DNA of 64,000 nt from Didymella arachidicola (lineage: Eukaryota; Ascomycota; Dothideomycetes; Pleosporales; Didymellaceae), in contig CM050002.1 in the NCBI GenBank assembly GCA_016630955.3, positions 682,001 to 746,000 of the forward strand. Reading direction: 5' to 3'. Within the stretch, counting starts at the first letter, position 1. Each line of letters opens with the position of its first letter. Both the position numbers and the translations under genes were made by a program. Below, piece by piece: positions 1-11,317 of the stretch. The notes under the pieces are model-generated. The model had not been told where the DNA came from. It saw nothing but the letters and a program-made list of their open reading frames with translations, and did not search any database.

Positions 1-1
1 C

Positions 2-172
2 ATGCGCGAGAAGATCGTGGAGCGCCAGAAGATTACGGCAGATGCGCAGGCACAAGGCATCGACACCTCAGCATGGGCCCTACCGAAGGAGACACTGGAT
101 GCTTGTAATGCGCAACTGCAGAGAACGCGAGATGAGGAAGCACAGATGAACGGCACCAACGGGAAGAGCTAG
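2..172 (+). CDS. 3' end of an unidentified protein-coding gene (partial)
   Basis: An open frame runs from the window edge to a TAG at 170-172 and encodes at least 56 residues. The fragment is hydrophilic and probably helical, rich in Glu, Gln, Lys and Ala, and ends with MNGTNGKS. I see no domain motif. The frame is open from the first bases, so this is taken as the last exon, or part of it, of a gene that begins outside the window. The ATG at 2-4 need not be the start. I do not recognise the family. Coding status is inferred from the uninterrupted frame and its charged composition. Confidence 0.5.
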   Translation: MREKIVERQKITADAQAQGIDTSAWALPKETLDACNAQLQRTRDEEAQMNGTNGKS

Positions 173-540
173 GACTTTGACACCCGAAGAGGAGCATGTC
201 TGAGGAGCATGTCTGAGGTGGATGTTCCAGTCCAGCGAGTACCTGCGATTGGTCTTCTACTCTTGCACTGCTGCTGGTTGAGACTGGGCGGCTGGGTGTC
301 ATGAGAGGTCAGGAGTCACCGTAATCATGATTATGATGGAAAACATCTAGAACGCCCAAAGGGCAGGGCCGTGTTGGAATGCTGCACGTCTTTCCATCCT
401 TCAGCAAGAGAAACACTTCACGCGATCAGTTCGTCGACATTCACCACCCAGTATGGCCCGTGCTATCGATAAGCCTCGCACAAAAAGTATCCCCACGTTC
501 ACATGCACGCGCGTGCCTCGCACAGCCGCAAACATACAAC
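173..540. other. Intergenic region
   Basis: This holds the 3' flank of the partial gene and the leader of the HPM1-like gene. Open frames here are short, of random composition and mostly antisense. No RNA gene or repeat was seen. Confidence 0.5.
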
Positions 541-1709
541 ATGGCTTTCAGCTTCGGGTTCTCAGGCGATGACATAGAGAAGGACCCCAATGATGTCGTG
601 CCCCAGACACAGTCGACAAGCGCGCCTGGCGCAGACATACCGCCACCCATCCCAGCGAAAGCACATAACCTAGACGAGCTGGTATGTAGCCAATACAACC
701 ACAACCAAAACCAAGAGCACCCGAAAACAACTTTGCCCTCTGATCCAACCTTCATACCCACCACCACAATCTATCCTCTAACACCCCCCAGCTCGCCACC
801 CTCCCAGACAAACTCTCCTTCTCCACACTCACACTCACCTCCCCCCTCGGCCACACCGCGCGCCTCCCCCGCCGCGAAATCTTCGACGTCCGCATCCAAC
901 TCATGGCCGAAGACGACAACTCCCGCGCCAACATCCTCGCCGGCCTCGAAGCCACAGACCTGCAAACAAACGTCTACGAAGGCGGCTACAAGACATGGGA
1001 GTGCAGTCTAGACCTCGCGCGCTTCCTGCTGGACCGCGGACCGCGCCGCGCGCTCGACGATCTGGTCCGCGTGCAGCACGTGGTGGAGCTGGGATGTGGC
1101 AGCGCGGTGCCGAGTCTAGTGCTGTTTCAGTATGCGCTGAGGGAGGGGCTGGGTGTTGTGTTTACGCTTGCGGATTATAACGAGGATGTGCTAAGGTTAG
1201 TCACGCTGCCGAACTTGGTGCTGGCGTGGGCTGCGGCGCTGGGGGACGACGAGTCCGCTGGGTTGTTCCCGGATGGGAATCCGCTGCACGCCGAGGAAGA
1301 GCATGGGGATTTGTATCTTACGCCCGAGGTGCTGCGGGCGTTCAAGGCAAAGCTGGAGAAGGTGGGGGTGGAGGTTAATCTGCTTTCTGGGTCGTGGACG
1401 CCGACGGAGTTGTTTTTGGAACTGGTTCCTAGTGCGCCGGAGCTGGATACGTTTATTCTTGGGTCGGAGACCATTTACTCGCCGGCGTCGTTGGGGGCGT
1501 TTGCGGAGACGATTGTTGCGTTGATGAAGCGGGTGAAGACGGGGAAGGCGGTAGTTGCGGCTAAGAGGGTGTATTTTGGGGTTGGGGGAAGTGTCGATGC
1601 GTTTAGGCAGGAGTGCTCTGAGAGGGGCGCGGTGGCATATGAGATGGAGTTTGAGGGGTTGGAAAGCGGCGGTGTCAGGAGGTGTTTGCTGGAGGTGCAG
1701 ATGTGCTGA
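541..1709 (+). CDS. HPM1: Protein-histidine N-methyltransferase, HPM1/METTL18-like
   Basis: Two exons, 541-681 and 792-1709, give 352 residues; the intron starts GTATGT and the second exon is in frame. The family is a seven-beta-strand SAM-dependent methyltransferase that modifies a histidine of ribosomal protein uL3 in yeast (family knowledge). Seen here: SAM motif I as VVELGCGSAVPSL, the following DYN acidic loop, the VTLPN segment and the SETIYSP motif, all typical of METTL18/HPM1. The N-terminus MAFSFGFSGDDI also resembles the family. The start is the first ATG of the spliced frame. A downstream ATG at 903 would remove the conserved N-terminal part and is unlikely. Acts in cytosol or nucleus by analogy. 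Confidence 0.85.
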
Positions 1710-1852
1710 GAGTGTGGGTGGAATTGCTTTCAGCATGACGATGATAAGGGGATGCGACTAGGGTATCTACATATTCTATGGCAACGGCCGCATTCAACGA
1801 CTCAAGATAAATGGAACCTATCCAACTGCAATGCTGCTCCGTCCCGGAGCTA

Positions 1853-3556
1853 TCACTTCACCTTCGCAGTTACCATGGGCGCTGGTAGTTCCCTCCGCTC
1901 ATCTTTACCCCGCCCAATCTGATTCCTGTACGTCTCACCCTCGACCCTCAGGCTCTCGCCCCTCGCCGTCCTCAGACGGTCTACGCCGCTATCAATGAGG
2001 TCCAAATAATATGAGATAGGCAGCTCAGCCCTGTAGCCAAGAATTGTCGGCGCCTCGACACCCTCCCGCAGGTTCTCCAGTTCGGCTTGAATCTCTCTAA
2101 GCTTCAGCAGCGTCTCAGAGACGTGTGTGAGCGCCTTCTTGCGGTATGCGGACACATTCCTCAGGAGCGTGAGCTTTTTGTTATTAGTGCTGAGCTTGGA
2201 CTTGTTGCCACCAACAATGGTCCAGAGTTGAGCCAAGAGCTCTTCTTGGTCCTTGGTGATCGTCGCATCGTCGTTGACGGTGATGGAGTAGATTGTGTCT
2301 AGAAGCTCGTCGAGGCGTTGCAGCACGCCATGCAGGGCGACACCCATTTCGATGAGGCTAGTGATTTCTTCGGCATTCTTGCTCACATGCACAGCGTACT
2401 GGTCGAAGACGCGCTCTCCAAGCGTTGGTGGAGCGGCAACGAAGATACGTGCAACACCGCTGGAAATACGTTCGACCGCGCCTCTGGAGGTTTCGGCTTC
2501 AGACCATCCAGAAATCATGGTCCTAGTCCAGGTATTGGTCGCAATGACCCGGTCCACCGTCGCTCCGATACGAGAATTGAAGCGCGAGAGGTCCATGGAC
2601 GCTTCCTTGGCGGTTTCAATGAAGTTGTCGAACTCCATACCGAGGGTGTGGCGCGAAGGAAGGCGAGAGTGACGCACTAGTACGCGCAGGTCGCGGATGG
2701 CGATCTCAGAGTCTTTGATGGACGAGGGGAGCGTGGAAGTATCCTTTGCGGCGTCCAAGATGTCCTCGAGCCCTGTTTGCGCGTGGAAAAGCCCTTTAAA
2801 GTCGACTCGTGGGTCATCCTGAGCGGACGTAGCGCAGAACGGTATAATGTAGGATGAGCCAGGAATGAGACAGACGGGTGTCAGGGCCATGGTTAGACTG
2901 GATCGTGCAGACCCAATAGCAAGCTTTATACCGAAAACGAGCGCACCGAGGGCCAGCGCAAGACCGAACAGAGGCTGCAGATTACCCATTGTGTGACCGA
3001 AGACGCCCACAAGATAGCGCACAGTTGGGGAGATGATATTTTGGTAAATGAAGCCAAAAGTGCTTTGCTGTTGTTCGGCAGGTGCAGCTTCTGGCTGAGT
3101 CCTTGAAGTGGGGTTGTAAGAAGTAGCAGAACGATCCGAAGTTCGCAGATGGGGAGTCCTATTTCGCACGTTCTGACTACGAATCTGCGATCTACGTGAC
3201 GGAGAGTCGTGGACTGAGTTCTCCAGCTTGGGCATAATGAAGGAAGGACCTGTCTGCTCTGACCGTGTCAAAGGCTCAGGCAGCTTTGTTGTTCGTGGAG
3301 TACGGTCATTCTCAACGGATCTTTGGCTCCTTGCTGTACGGTCCTTAGGTACAGACTCAGACAATGGCTCCTCCTTTATGTCAAAAGATTCTGCGCCACC
3401 TCCCGGCTCTTGCGTCAGTTCATTGTCTGAAGGGTCCAGGTCAATCTCACTGTGGTCAGCAGTGGATGCACCGTCGGTGGAAACGTTGGCATCGTCCCAG
3501 CTGTCGCCCAGACTTTCTCTGAGCTTTTGTCGAGAGTTCTTGTTTCGTTTGGCCAT
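1853..3556 (-). CDS. Conserved-looking membrane protein of unknown function
   Basis: A single exon of 567 residues. The first 150 or so residues are hydrophilic and low-complexity, rich in Ser, Glu, Asp and Arg, and begin MAKRNKNSRQKLRES. Around residues 190-215 there is a clear membrane segment (LFGLALALGALVFGIKLAIG), with a second weakly hydrophobic stretch just after it. The remaining 330 residues are soluble and look mainly helical, with heptad-like patterns near residues 440-500 (ETLLKLREIQAELENLREGV). This suggests a single-pass or hairpin protein with a long coiled-coil domain, perhaps of the nuclear envelope or ER. That location is inference and the function is not recognised. It is convergent with HPM1, 143 bases away. 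Confidence 0.75.
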   Translation of the reverse strand: MAKRNKNSRQKLRESLGDSWDDANVSTDGASTADHSEIDLDPSDNELTQEPGGGAESFDIKEEPLSESVPKDRTARSQRSVENDRTPRTTKLPEPLTRSEQTGPSFIMPKLENSVHDSPSRRSQIRSQNVRNRTPHLRTSDRSATSYNPTSRTQPEAAPAEQQQSTFGFIYQNIISPTVRYLVGVFGHTMGNLQPLFGLALALGALVFGIKLAIGSARSSLTMALTPVCLIPGSSYIIPFCATSAQDDPRVDFKGLFHAQTGLEDILDAAKDTSTLPSSIKDSEIAIRDLRVLVRHSRLPSRHTLGMEFDNFIETAKEASMDLSRFNSRIGATVDRVIATNTWTRTMISGWSEAETSRGAVERISSGVARIFVAAPPTLGERVFDQYAVHVSKNAEEITSLIEMGVALHGVLQRLDELLDTIYSITVNDDATITKDQEELLAQLWTIVGGNKSKLSTNNKKLTLLRNVSAYRKKALTHVSETLLKLREIQAELENLREGVEAPTILGYRAELPISYYLDLIDSGVDRLRTARGESLRVEGETYRNQIGRGKDERRELPAPMVTAKVK

Positions 3557-4051
3557 CTGGAGGGGTGGTTCTCTAGAACGCTTCGCAGATAGTTATGATA
3601 GTAGTCGTGGGATATAAGGTGTAGAAATGATCAACGCGGAATAAGACTCATGTATACTAAGAGCGTTTGCCAATATCAAGAGTGAAGCAAACACTGCAAG
3701 ACTAGGGTAATGAGACAGTGTTTGGTGTAGGAGGCTGGGATGAAGACCGCCACTACTCACACATCTTGTGACGTAGGTGCCTGCCAATCAGGCTTCAGAG
3801 CAACACAACATCTGCCTTTCGAGTCCGATTGACGAGCATAGGCTATTTTGAGGGCAAAAGCATCCATACGTCTACACATTGTCTTCTTTGTTTCCTTGAC
3901 ATGTCTGCCCGCAGAGGGTTCGGTGTTCGGGCCGCAGAGTGACGGCGCTCAAAGGAAGACCGAAGACCAATGCGGAGGGAAGTTGCCAAGGCGCCAGCTC
4001 GGAAAGTGCAGCTCTGACCTCAGCGTCTTGTGAGGGCTGCCAGTCTTCTCG
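3557..4051. other. Divergent intergenic region
   Basis: Shared upstream region between the membrane protein gene (minus) and MST1 (plus). Short open frames on both strands lack codon bias and are judged chance. No repeat or RNA gene was recognised. Confidence 0.5.
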
Positions 4052-5638
4052 ATGCCACCCGCGCTGCACTCAGCACTGCGAGTCCCATTGCGCCAGCTCT
4101 GGAGTCGCCAACATGTCAGAGCCTCGATCCGGAGCTGCTCGTGCTCTGCGCCGCACCAATTGCAGGCTTCGGTGAAGCTGTCGCCTGAACCGCAGCTTGA
4201 CACGACCAACCCAGCTGCGGCACCGCCCACTCCTGCCCTCGACCACCGCACGCTGGCCGCAACACACAATCTCTTCGTAACGTCGCCGTACAGCCCCGGC
4301 TCGCCGCTCATTCTGCCCAATGGCGCGTACGTCTTTGGCAAGCTACAGGCCTTCCTGCGCGCACAATATCCGCAGTTCGGCTTCCAAGAGGTCATCACAC
4401 CCATCATCTACAAAAAGTCGCTGTGGGAGAAGTCCGGGCATTGGCAGAACTATGCAGAAGATATGTTCAGCGTCGAAGGGCGGGACAAGAAAGGCGAGGA
4501 GGAAGAAGAAATGGGGCTGAAGCCTATGAACTGCCCCGGCCACTGTCTGCTCTTCAGCACCGATATCAAGAGCTACCGCGACCTCCCGGTTCGACTCGCC
4601 GATTTCAGCGCATTGCACAGGAACGAGATCTCAGGGTCCTTGACTGGCCTGACGAGGGTCCGAAGATTCCACCAAGACGATGCGCACATTTTCTGTCGCC
4701 CAGATCAAATCCTGGCCGAGATCGAGCAGACGCTGAAGTTTGTCGGCATGGTCTACGAGACGTTTGGACTGGGCCCATACAAGCTGCTGCTATCGACCCG
4801 TCCAAAGGATAGCTTCATTGGCAGCATCGAGGAGTGGGACAGAGCCGAGGCGCAGCTGACTACTGCGCTAAACAACATTGGTGGCGAATGGGCCATCAAC
4901 GAGGGAGACGGTGCCTTCTATGGTCCCAAGATTGACATCATTCTCAAAGACTCTAACGGTAAGGAGCATCAGACAGCGACCATCCAGCTCGACTTCCAGC
5001 TGCCGCAGCGCTTCGATCTTCAGTACCAGGCATCGCCGGAGGAGTTGGAGGCTGGGTCAAATTCCTCCATGGATGTTGGCCTCGACCCAGCTTACCGCCG
5101 TCCAGTTATTGTGCATCGCGCTATCTATGGCTCGATCGAGCGATTCATGGCGCTGCTCATCGAGCACTACGCTGGCAAATATCCATTCTGGCTCTCTCCA
5201 CGGCCTGCTATTGTGCTTTCGCTCAACTCCGATGCCGCTGTCCTGGAACACGTTTCTCGTATACAGTCTGTGCTCTCGGGAGTACAGTCTCACGAAGCGC
5301 CGGCGCCCGACCCTTCATCAGCGCCCAAGCCACTGCCGCTATCGAACATCCACTTGCCGATCGACGTCGACACCAGTAGCCGACCGCTCGGCAAGAAGAT
5401 CGCCGACGCTCGGGCGAAGAAGTACAACCACATCATCGTAGTTGGCAAGCGCGATGTCGAGAGCGGTGGCATGAATATGCAGATTGTGAACCAGCCGGCT
5501 GAAGAGGCAGTAGTGAGAGCGCTGGAGGAAGCTCGCAGTCAGCCGCTTTCAGACAGCGATCGATCGAAGAAGCAGGCCAGCATCGACCTGAGCGGCGCAA
5601 GGAGGTATTTTGAGAGCCTTGTGAATTCCTACTTGTAA
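4052..5638 (+). CDS. MST1: Mitochondrial threonyl-tRNA synthetase
   Basis: A single exon of 528 residues. It charges mitochondrial tRNA with threonine. The first 45 residues are rich in Arg, Ser and Ala with almost no acidic residues, as in a mitochondrial presequence. A class II synthetase core follows: motif 2 region LHRNEISGSLTGLTRVRRF with the downstream HQDDAHIFC, the Zn-site region LKPMNCPGHCLLF, and motif 3 region RPVIVHRAIYGSIERFM. The C-terminal anticodon-binding domain (about residues 390-528) includes HIIVVGKRDVESGGMN. The TGS and N2 editing domains of cytosolic ThrRS are absent, as in yeast Mst1, so this is not a truncation. The ATG at 4052 provides the targeting sequence. Confidence 0.93.
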   Translation: MPPALHSALRVPLRQLWSRQHVRASIRSCSCSAPHQLQASVKLSPEPQLDTTNPAAAPPTPALDHRTLAATHNLFVTSPYSPGSPLILPNGAYVFGKLQAFLRAQYPQFGFQEVITPIIYKKSLWEKSGHWQNYAEDMFSVEGRDKKGEEEEEMGLKPMNCPGHCLLFSTDIKSYRDLPVRLADFSALHRNEISGSLTGLTRVRRFHQDDAHIFCRPDQILAEIEQTLKFVGMVYETFGLGPYKLLLSTRPKDSFIGSIEEWDRAEAQLTTALNNIGGEWAINEGDGAFYGPKIDIILKDSNGKEHQTATIQLDFQLPQRFDLQYQASPEELEAGSNSSMDVGLDPAYRRPVIVHRAIYGSIERFMALLIEHYAGKYPFWLSPRPAIVLSLNSDAAVLEHVSRIQSVLSGVQSHEAPAPDPSSAPKPLPLSNIHLPIDVDTSSRPLGKKIADARAKKYNHIIVVGKRDVESGGMNMQIVNQPAEEAVVRALEEARSQPLSDSDRSKKQASIDLSGARRYFESLVNSYL

Positions 5639-6151
5639 TTGACGAAGAGACGTCTGGCTGTATGTAGACCATGTATGATTACGTTATCAAGAAGACGTTG
5701 TGTTAGGTGGCAACGGTCAGGGTCTTGACACTCGGTATTCGCTGCCGCGTCTCCCGTAACTGCCTTCGCACAACAAGTGTATAACTGCCACTACCTGAAC
5801 CCTCTCGAGTTCATCATGTAGTCTGGGGTTGTCGACATCCTGTGTAGCAATTACATGTCGCGTGCAAGCTCCCACGCTGGGAGAGACTTCACTACACTCC
5901 GCTTTCTGTTGGTGGTTCAAGGGTGCTAGCCCCGACGATCGCAAGCCCAGGTCCACACTGCCCCTGCCAAGCTCCAGCCCCGGCAAGCATTTTTCACTTG
6001 CCGTTCTGATCCGAGTCGAACGACGCGTGCGCGCATTGTCCGTCTGATCTAATCTGATAAACGAGATGGCAAATTACGGATCTCCTTTGACTGTCGCCGC
6101 CTCGAATTCCTGTACACCGACACCGAACTGCCCAAGAGCCTCGCATAAGCC
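5639..6151. other. Intergenic region between MST1 and ERG3
   Basis: Contains the MST1 3' flank and the ERG3 promoter and leader. No gene, repeat or structured RNA is evident. Confidence 0.5.
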
Positions 6152-7196
6152 ATGGACGTCGCCTTGGAACTCCTCGACCCCCTTGTGTTCGACAAGGCGT
6201 ACGCCTGGGCCCTGCCACACCCTGGAGCCGCCGCCCTGAACTCGACAGATGTCAACGGCCTCCTGGCTGCTAACGGCGCGCCAGCGTCTCTCTGGGACCG
6301 CGACAACATCTATCGTCAATGCATCTCAATTCTTCTGATCACGCAATTCGGCGCGTCTGCGCTCTACTTCATTTTCAGCGCACTGTCGTATTATCTTGTT
6401 TTTGATCGTCGTCTGGAGTACCACCCCAGATTTCTCAAGAACCAAGTGCGCCAAGAGATTAAGTCGTCCATGACCGCGGTCCCATTCATTAACATCTTGA
6501 CTCTGCCGTGGTTTCTGGGTGAAGTCCGTGGCCACAGCCTGTTGTATGGCGACATGGAGAGCTATGGCTGGGGCTGGTTGATCGTTTCGTCGCTCCTGTA
6601 CATGGCGTTCAACGACGTGGCCATCTACTGGATCCACCGCCTGGAGCATCACCCGAGCGTATACAAGTACATCCACAAGCCACACCACAAGTGGATTGGT
6701 CAGTGCTTCCGTTGCTCTTCTTCCACTTATCAATGCTAACATTGTTCAGTCCCTACCCCGTGGGCTGCGCTGGCTTTCCACCCTCTTGATGGCTACGTAC
6801 AGTCGCTGCCGTACCAGTATGTTGACCTACCAAGCCACCGTACCCACTCGCTAACACGTGACCAGCGCCTTTGTATTCATCTGCCCAATGAACAGGTACC
6901 TCTATATGGTGCTCTTCGTCGCCGTGCAGATCTGGACCATCTTCATCCACGACGGCGACATGATCTCCGGGCACTGGACCGAGAAGTTCATCAACAGCCC
7001 GGCCCACCACACGCTGCACCACATGTACTTCACCGTCAACTACGGCCAGTACTTCACCTGGTGCGACAACTACTTCGACTCGCACCGCGCACCCAGGCCA
7101 GAGCTGGATCCCATCCACGACGCGCTCAAGGTCATGCGGGCGAAGGGTCTTGTCGACGAGGCAGGCAACCCGATTGCCAAGCCGAAGAAGGAGTAG
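6152..7196 (+). CDS. ERG3: Sterol C5(6)-desaturase
   Basis: Three exons, 6152-6698, 6750-6816 and 6866-7196, give 314 residues. The introns are 50 and 49 nt; the first has CTAAC before its acceptor. The enzyme introduces the C5 double bond in ergosterol synthesis in the ER membrane. Seen here: the fatty-acid-hydroxylase histidine boxes HRLEHH, HKPHHK (just before the first intron) and HTLHHMYF, with the four or so hydrophobic segments expected. The N-terminus MDVALELLDPLVFDKAYAW and the DNYFDSHRAP segment match fungal ERG3. Splicing is needed to restore the segment after KPHHKWI, which continues VPTPWAALAFHPLDG. No defect is visible. Confidence 0.93.
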
Positions 7197-7573
7197 ACGC
7201 ATTGTTGTTAGCGTTGTTTTGATGATGTTTGAATGCTGAGCGGGTCTCGTTTGCATTGGGGGCGTTTGATAGACTTATGATCGCTACGATCATTATGCAT
7301 ATTCGGTACTTAATATTAATATCCGTCATGTCATCATGAGGTATTCAGATGTCTCATCGAACTTGTTAGCCCATATTGCTCCTTGGTATACTACCACAGT
7401 ATATGTGTCCCAGGGCGTTACGCGGCCATGCACTATAGCATCTTGGCATCAAGGCCCGCTCCATCACCGCTGTCCATCCTCGTTCCTATCACCTCTTGTT
7501 GTGCAAACCACAACTCTTGTCTTATCTTTAACAAAATCTTCTGTGCTTGATCATAAAGTTTGAGCTTAATCCC
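7197..7573. other. Intergenic region
   Basis: ERG3 3' flank and kinase promoter. An AT-rich stretch lies near 7290-7330. No gene was recognised. Confidence 0.5.
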
Positions 7574-8677
7574 ATGTCTTCGCTCTTTCGAATCGGTCAG
7601 GTTCTGAAAGGGCGTGCTAGCAAATACACGATCATGAAAGAAATCCAAGATACTGTGTGGTTTGCGAAGTAAGCAGAATACACCCAATTATTATCACAGA
7701 TTTTTATAGTTGCTAGAAATCATTTGGAGGAGCTTGTGGTGATCAAGAACGTTCTGGATCACCCAAGGGTAGAGAATGAAAGAAATGCTCTCAAAAGGTT
7801 TCAGCACCGCACCCCGCACCTCCGACCTTTGATCGATGAAATCGACGAACCGTCTTTCCCTGTGACTATCGCCCTAAGTTACTTGCAAGGAGACCTGTTG
7901 GACGCGTCCGTTGCAAAAAAATTGAATAGGAGAGAGCTCAAATACGTGTCGCGATGCGTACTAGAGACGATAAAGACCTTACATGAGGATGGGTTTGTAC
8001 ACATAGGTATACTGCTACCTTGGATTAACGATGGATTGTGTGTGACTATTACATGATCTAGATGTCAAGCCAGATAACGTGTTCGTTAATCTGCAAGAAG
8101 GCGACATTCGATTTTCCGACGTCCAACTAGGCGACTTAGGTGGATGCTACCCTGCTAACTCGGAGTTGGCTACATCTGGCACTGTGGTGGGAGCACCGAT
8201 GTGGACAAGCCCAGAAACTCTCATGGAACTGCCATGGAACACTGCGGCTGACATATGGTCTTTCGGTGCTATGGTGCGTTACAGTCCTGCTGCAATCATG
8301 AGTATAGATGAAAGCCGACATCTTTACAGCTTGTCAGCCTCATCTGCGGTGGACACTTTAACCTTTTCCAGCCCAAAGGATTGAAACGCGATGACGAAGA
8401 TTATGTGCTTGGGGTTGTCGAGGAGCAATTCAAATGCTTTGGACCTTTCCCAGCCAAAATCGCTGAGATGGCAGACCCAGAGACGGTCCAATCTATTATG
8501 TTAATCGTGCAAAATATCCCTAAAGAGAATACAACGCCGTTTTCGCGAACTACTGAGAGCGAAGTAAACCAGAGAGACAACATCTTCATATCAAAGATGA
8601 TGAAACTCGATTGGAGAGACCGCCCGACTGCAAAAGAGTTACTAGAAGATGAATGGTGGAATGAAGACGCGGAATAA
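7574..8677 (+). CDS. Small divergent serine/threonine protein kinase
   Basis: Four exons, 7574-7668, 7717-8006, 8062-8273 and 8330-8677, give 314 residues; introns are 48-56 nt with good GT/AG sites. The protein is close to a bare kinase domain. Seen here: a degenerate glycine loop after GQVLKG, the ATP-binding Lys in ELVVIKN, a catalytic loop HIDVKPDNV (Ile replaces the usual Arg of HRD, Asp and Asn are kept), a magnesium loop DLG in place of DFG, a TSPE activation-segment end and DIWSFGAM. It resembles fungal orphan kinases more than any named housekeeping kinase. Catalytic residues are present, so activity is plausible. Substrate and pathway are unknown. Confidence 0.8.
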
Positions 8678-9355
8678 CATCGAATACTATACCGTTGAGT
8701 AGGACTACGTTGCCTGTTGTGGGAGGACAACGATGGGAAGGGGTATTGAGATGAATAGAGAGAGCAGGCGACTTATACCATGTGTAAGGAATCATATGAA
8801 AGCATTCTATTTCACCAGCACATGGTATCCTAGCGCATGGACATAGTCGTGGGGTCGGTTTTGCCGGGTGGCGGTTGCATAGCACCTCAGATTGTATGTG
8901 ACTCTTCTGGGCGATGAGAGCTCCAGTGATGTCCATCGCAGGCCTTCTGCGATTCTGCAAGTATTCACCAACACGTCTAGCCGTCTACCAAGGCATGCAA
9001 GCACCTAGAGCACAGGTTCCTCGACTGCTGTGTCCGTTCCAGCCTGAACGTAGACGACTGGGTAAATGGGACCGAAGGTTTGAGTGTTAGAAGTACTAAC
9101 ACATGGATGTGTCTGCTGAGCATAGCAAGAGGTCTGCTCCGGGTCTTGGGAGATTTATGAGCTCATGATGTATACGGGAGACCAAGGGAACGCGTTTCTC
9201 TGTGGATCGAGAAACCTCGTGGTACTGACTGGTAGAGACTGCGGTACAGCGGCCAAATGAAGCAACAGTTTGTGCAATACCACCGGACTATCTAGGTATC
9301 ATTTCTTCTCACACGTGTTTTGTGAACGCCTGATGGCTACGTTGAAGGCTGTCCT
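8678..9355. other. Intergenic region
   Basis: No supported gene. Short antisense frames at 8586-8960 and 8807-9004 have no recognisable content. Confidence 0.45.
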
Positions 9356-10233
9356 TCATCGCGGACTCCAACCCACGGTTGTGGAGGCCCCCACGTGCGC
9401 TTGATGCATTCGAGCAGGATAGAGTTCGATACTTATGGTGAATACAGTTTGCCGCACGGCAACAGTGGCAAGGCAGCAGTCAGGTACGATATGAATTTCT
9501 TGATTGCTGCTATCTGTACGCAGCGTTGGAGATGTGTAGCTGGGATGGCTTCTCGTAAACCCGTTGAGCCTTTCACATACCTCCAGCTCGCTTCGCCCGT
9601 GCTGTAGCCACGGGCATATTGTTGAAGATAGGCGCCACATCCGCCTCACCTCTGTAACTTTAGGGCCGGTCTGAACTTGGGCAGGGACATCTGGAACACC
9701 ATTTTCGTTGCCTGCGAGGCCTATCTGGGAGAACCTGGTTGCCAAGGCTTCAGATGCCGGTGCCGGGCCGCGGGACCGAGTTGCTATAGCGATTCCTTGA
9801 CGGACAGCGGACGAGCTAGGTTTTCGAGTGGGAGTTTCCTCGGGCTCACGGGTGGGTTGCGCGGGGTCTCCGAATGGTGTGAGTCCAGTCCAAGGTGATG
9901 TGTAGGACCACGCCACAGGGTCGAGCTCCTGGGTCGGAGCCAAGGCCGTCCAGTCGGCAGTATTGATCCTACTGGGGTCTATACGCCATTCGCTAAGATC
10001 ATGTGATGCCGTTCGGTGGAGCACGTACAAGAGCCCAGAAAGCAGGCTGATGCTAGAGACTTCGTGCGTGGCCAGGTCGAAGATAGTGGAATCGAAGTGA
10101 TCGATTGGGTGTGAGTAGAGCAATGCACATGTCCCATCAATTTGGTCCACAATCTTGAGGAACACAGTCTCGTCATATGTGGAGATGAACCCGAACCGGA
10201 CCTCGAAGCTGAGCATGTCGCGAGCAACCTGTC
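9356..10233 (-). pseudogene. Relic or 3' part of a gene from a fungal multigene family
   Basis: A 286-codon frame starts with an ATG at 10216 and remains open upstream to an apparent splice acceptor (TGCTGCAG on the minus strand, exon from 10233), adding QVARD before MLSFEVRFGF. The opening stretch FGFISTYDETVFLK followed by a hydrophobic helical segment resembles the C-terminal half of proteins common in dothideomycete multigene families; this is my recollection of the family style, not a search result. The C-terminal 150 residues are low-complexity. Upstream exons cannot be found: the expected place is occupied by the first exon of the divergent phosphotransferase-like gene. I therefore read it as a truncated copy, though a short real gene is possible. 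Confidence 0.4.
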
Positions 10234-10307
10234 CTGCAGCACAAGATTGTCAGGCTTTGTAGCTTAGAAGGTGAGTTTCTGACTTAGCGAAAATATGGCG
10301 CATCGAA

Positions 10308-11317
10308 ATGTCCACTCTTCAAAATACGCATGATGCAACAGCGCCCGCCTCATCGCCAGACACTTCACAGCCGCAAGCTTTTCGTGAAGACGATACGAAC
10401 ATAAAATCAACCTCTGGAGGCTACCGTTTCACCTGCCGGGACGACTCGCGGTGGGCGGTGGGACGGCCGCTGTCTGCAAGGCAGTTGCAGCAGAACCACG
10501 GCCCCTGCGAATCCAGACAGGTCTTCACGGCTACCTGCATCGACGATCCAGCACAAGCATATACAAACTTGCCTGAGGCTGTGGTCAAAATCAAGTACCA
10601 GTACGTTTGATGCATCATCGAGCGCTTATTGTCTAACAACAACAGGGTGCGAGGAACACAGAGGACAACTTTCCGATATGAACAGGATATTTCATCAGGT
10701 CAAAAATACCTCAAAGCCCATCCAGAATGCGCAGACAAGATGAACGAGTGGATTCAGCGTCGGCAGGCACATCTCTTGGTCTGTGAGGCACCCACGAACC
10801 ATCCTCAAGTGTGCACCGTCAACGAACTATACGCATTGCGGCAGCTCCGTGACCTGGAGTCTCCGTACACGCCCTGGCTACTGAATTGGACTGGAGCCCA
10901 TGTGCCGGAAGGCTTGCATGAAGACGCCGTAGTTGACGGGTACTACATCTTCATCCTGATGACCAAGCTTCCGGGTCAAATGCTGGACCTCGATCAATAC
11001 TGCAAGCTTTCTTCACTTGAGAGAGACGAAATCCGCGCTGCGTTCCGAGAAGCGCTTGAGTGGGTTCCTTCCTCCCGACCTCTGTTATTTGTATACTGAC
11101 GGACCGAACAGGGATGTCTGGGATTGTGGCATTGTTCCCCAAGACACAGCTGCTAGGAACATCATGTGGGATGCCATGGACAGGAAATGGTAGGTCAAAG
11201 TCACTCAACGTATGGAGTTCATACGCTCACTATACTTGTAGCTACATCGTCGACTTTGAGGACTGTAGATTCCTCGATCTGAATACTCAGGTACCGCCGG
11301 AATGTCATGTGGGATGA
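10308..11317 (+). CDS. Aminoglycoside-phosphotransferase/kinase-like protein, short C-terminus
   Basis: Four exons, 10308-10600, 10646-11059, 11112-11189 and 11242-11317, give 286 residues. Each junction keeps frame. The catalytic part is in the last two exons: VPQDTAARNIMWD (Asp and Asn in catalytic-loop positions) and CYIVDFED (a DFE/DFG-type metal site), as in APH/choline-kinase-like fungal proteins. The central part has ELYALRQLRDLESPYTPWLL and a hydrophobic strand YYIFILMTKLPG, typical of the N-lobe and hinge. The protein ends only about 20 residues after the metal site, running into a second copy of its own exon 3 in another frame. It therefore probably lost its original C-terminus. Function unknown. 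Confidence 0.55.
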
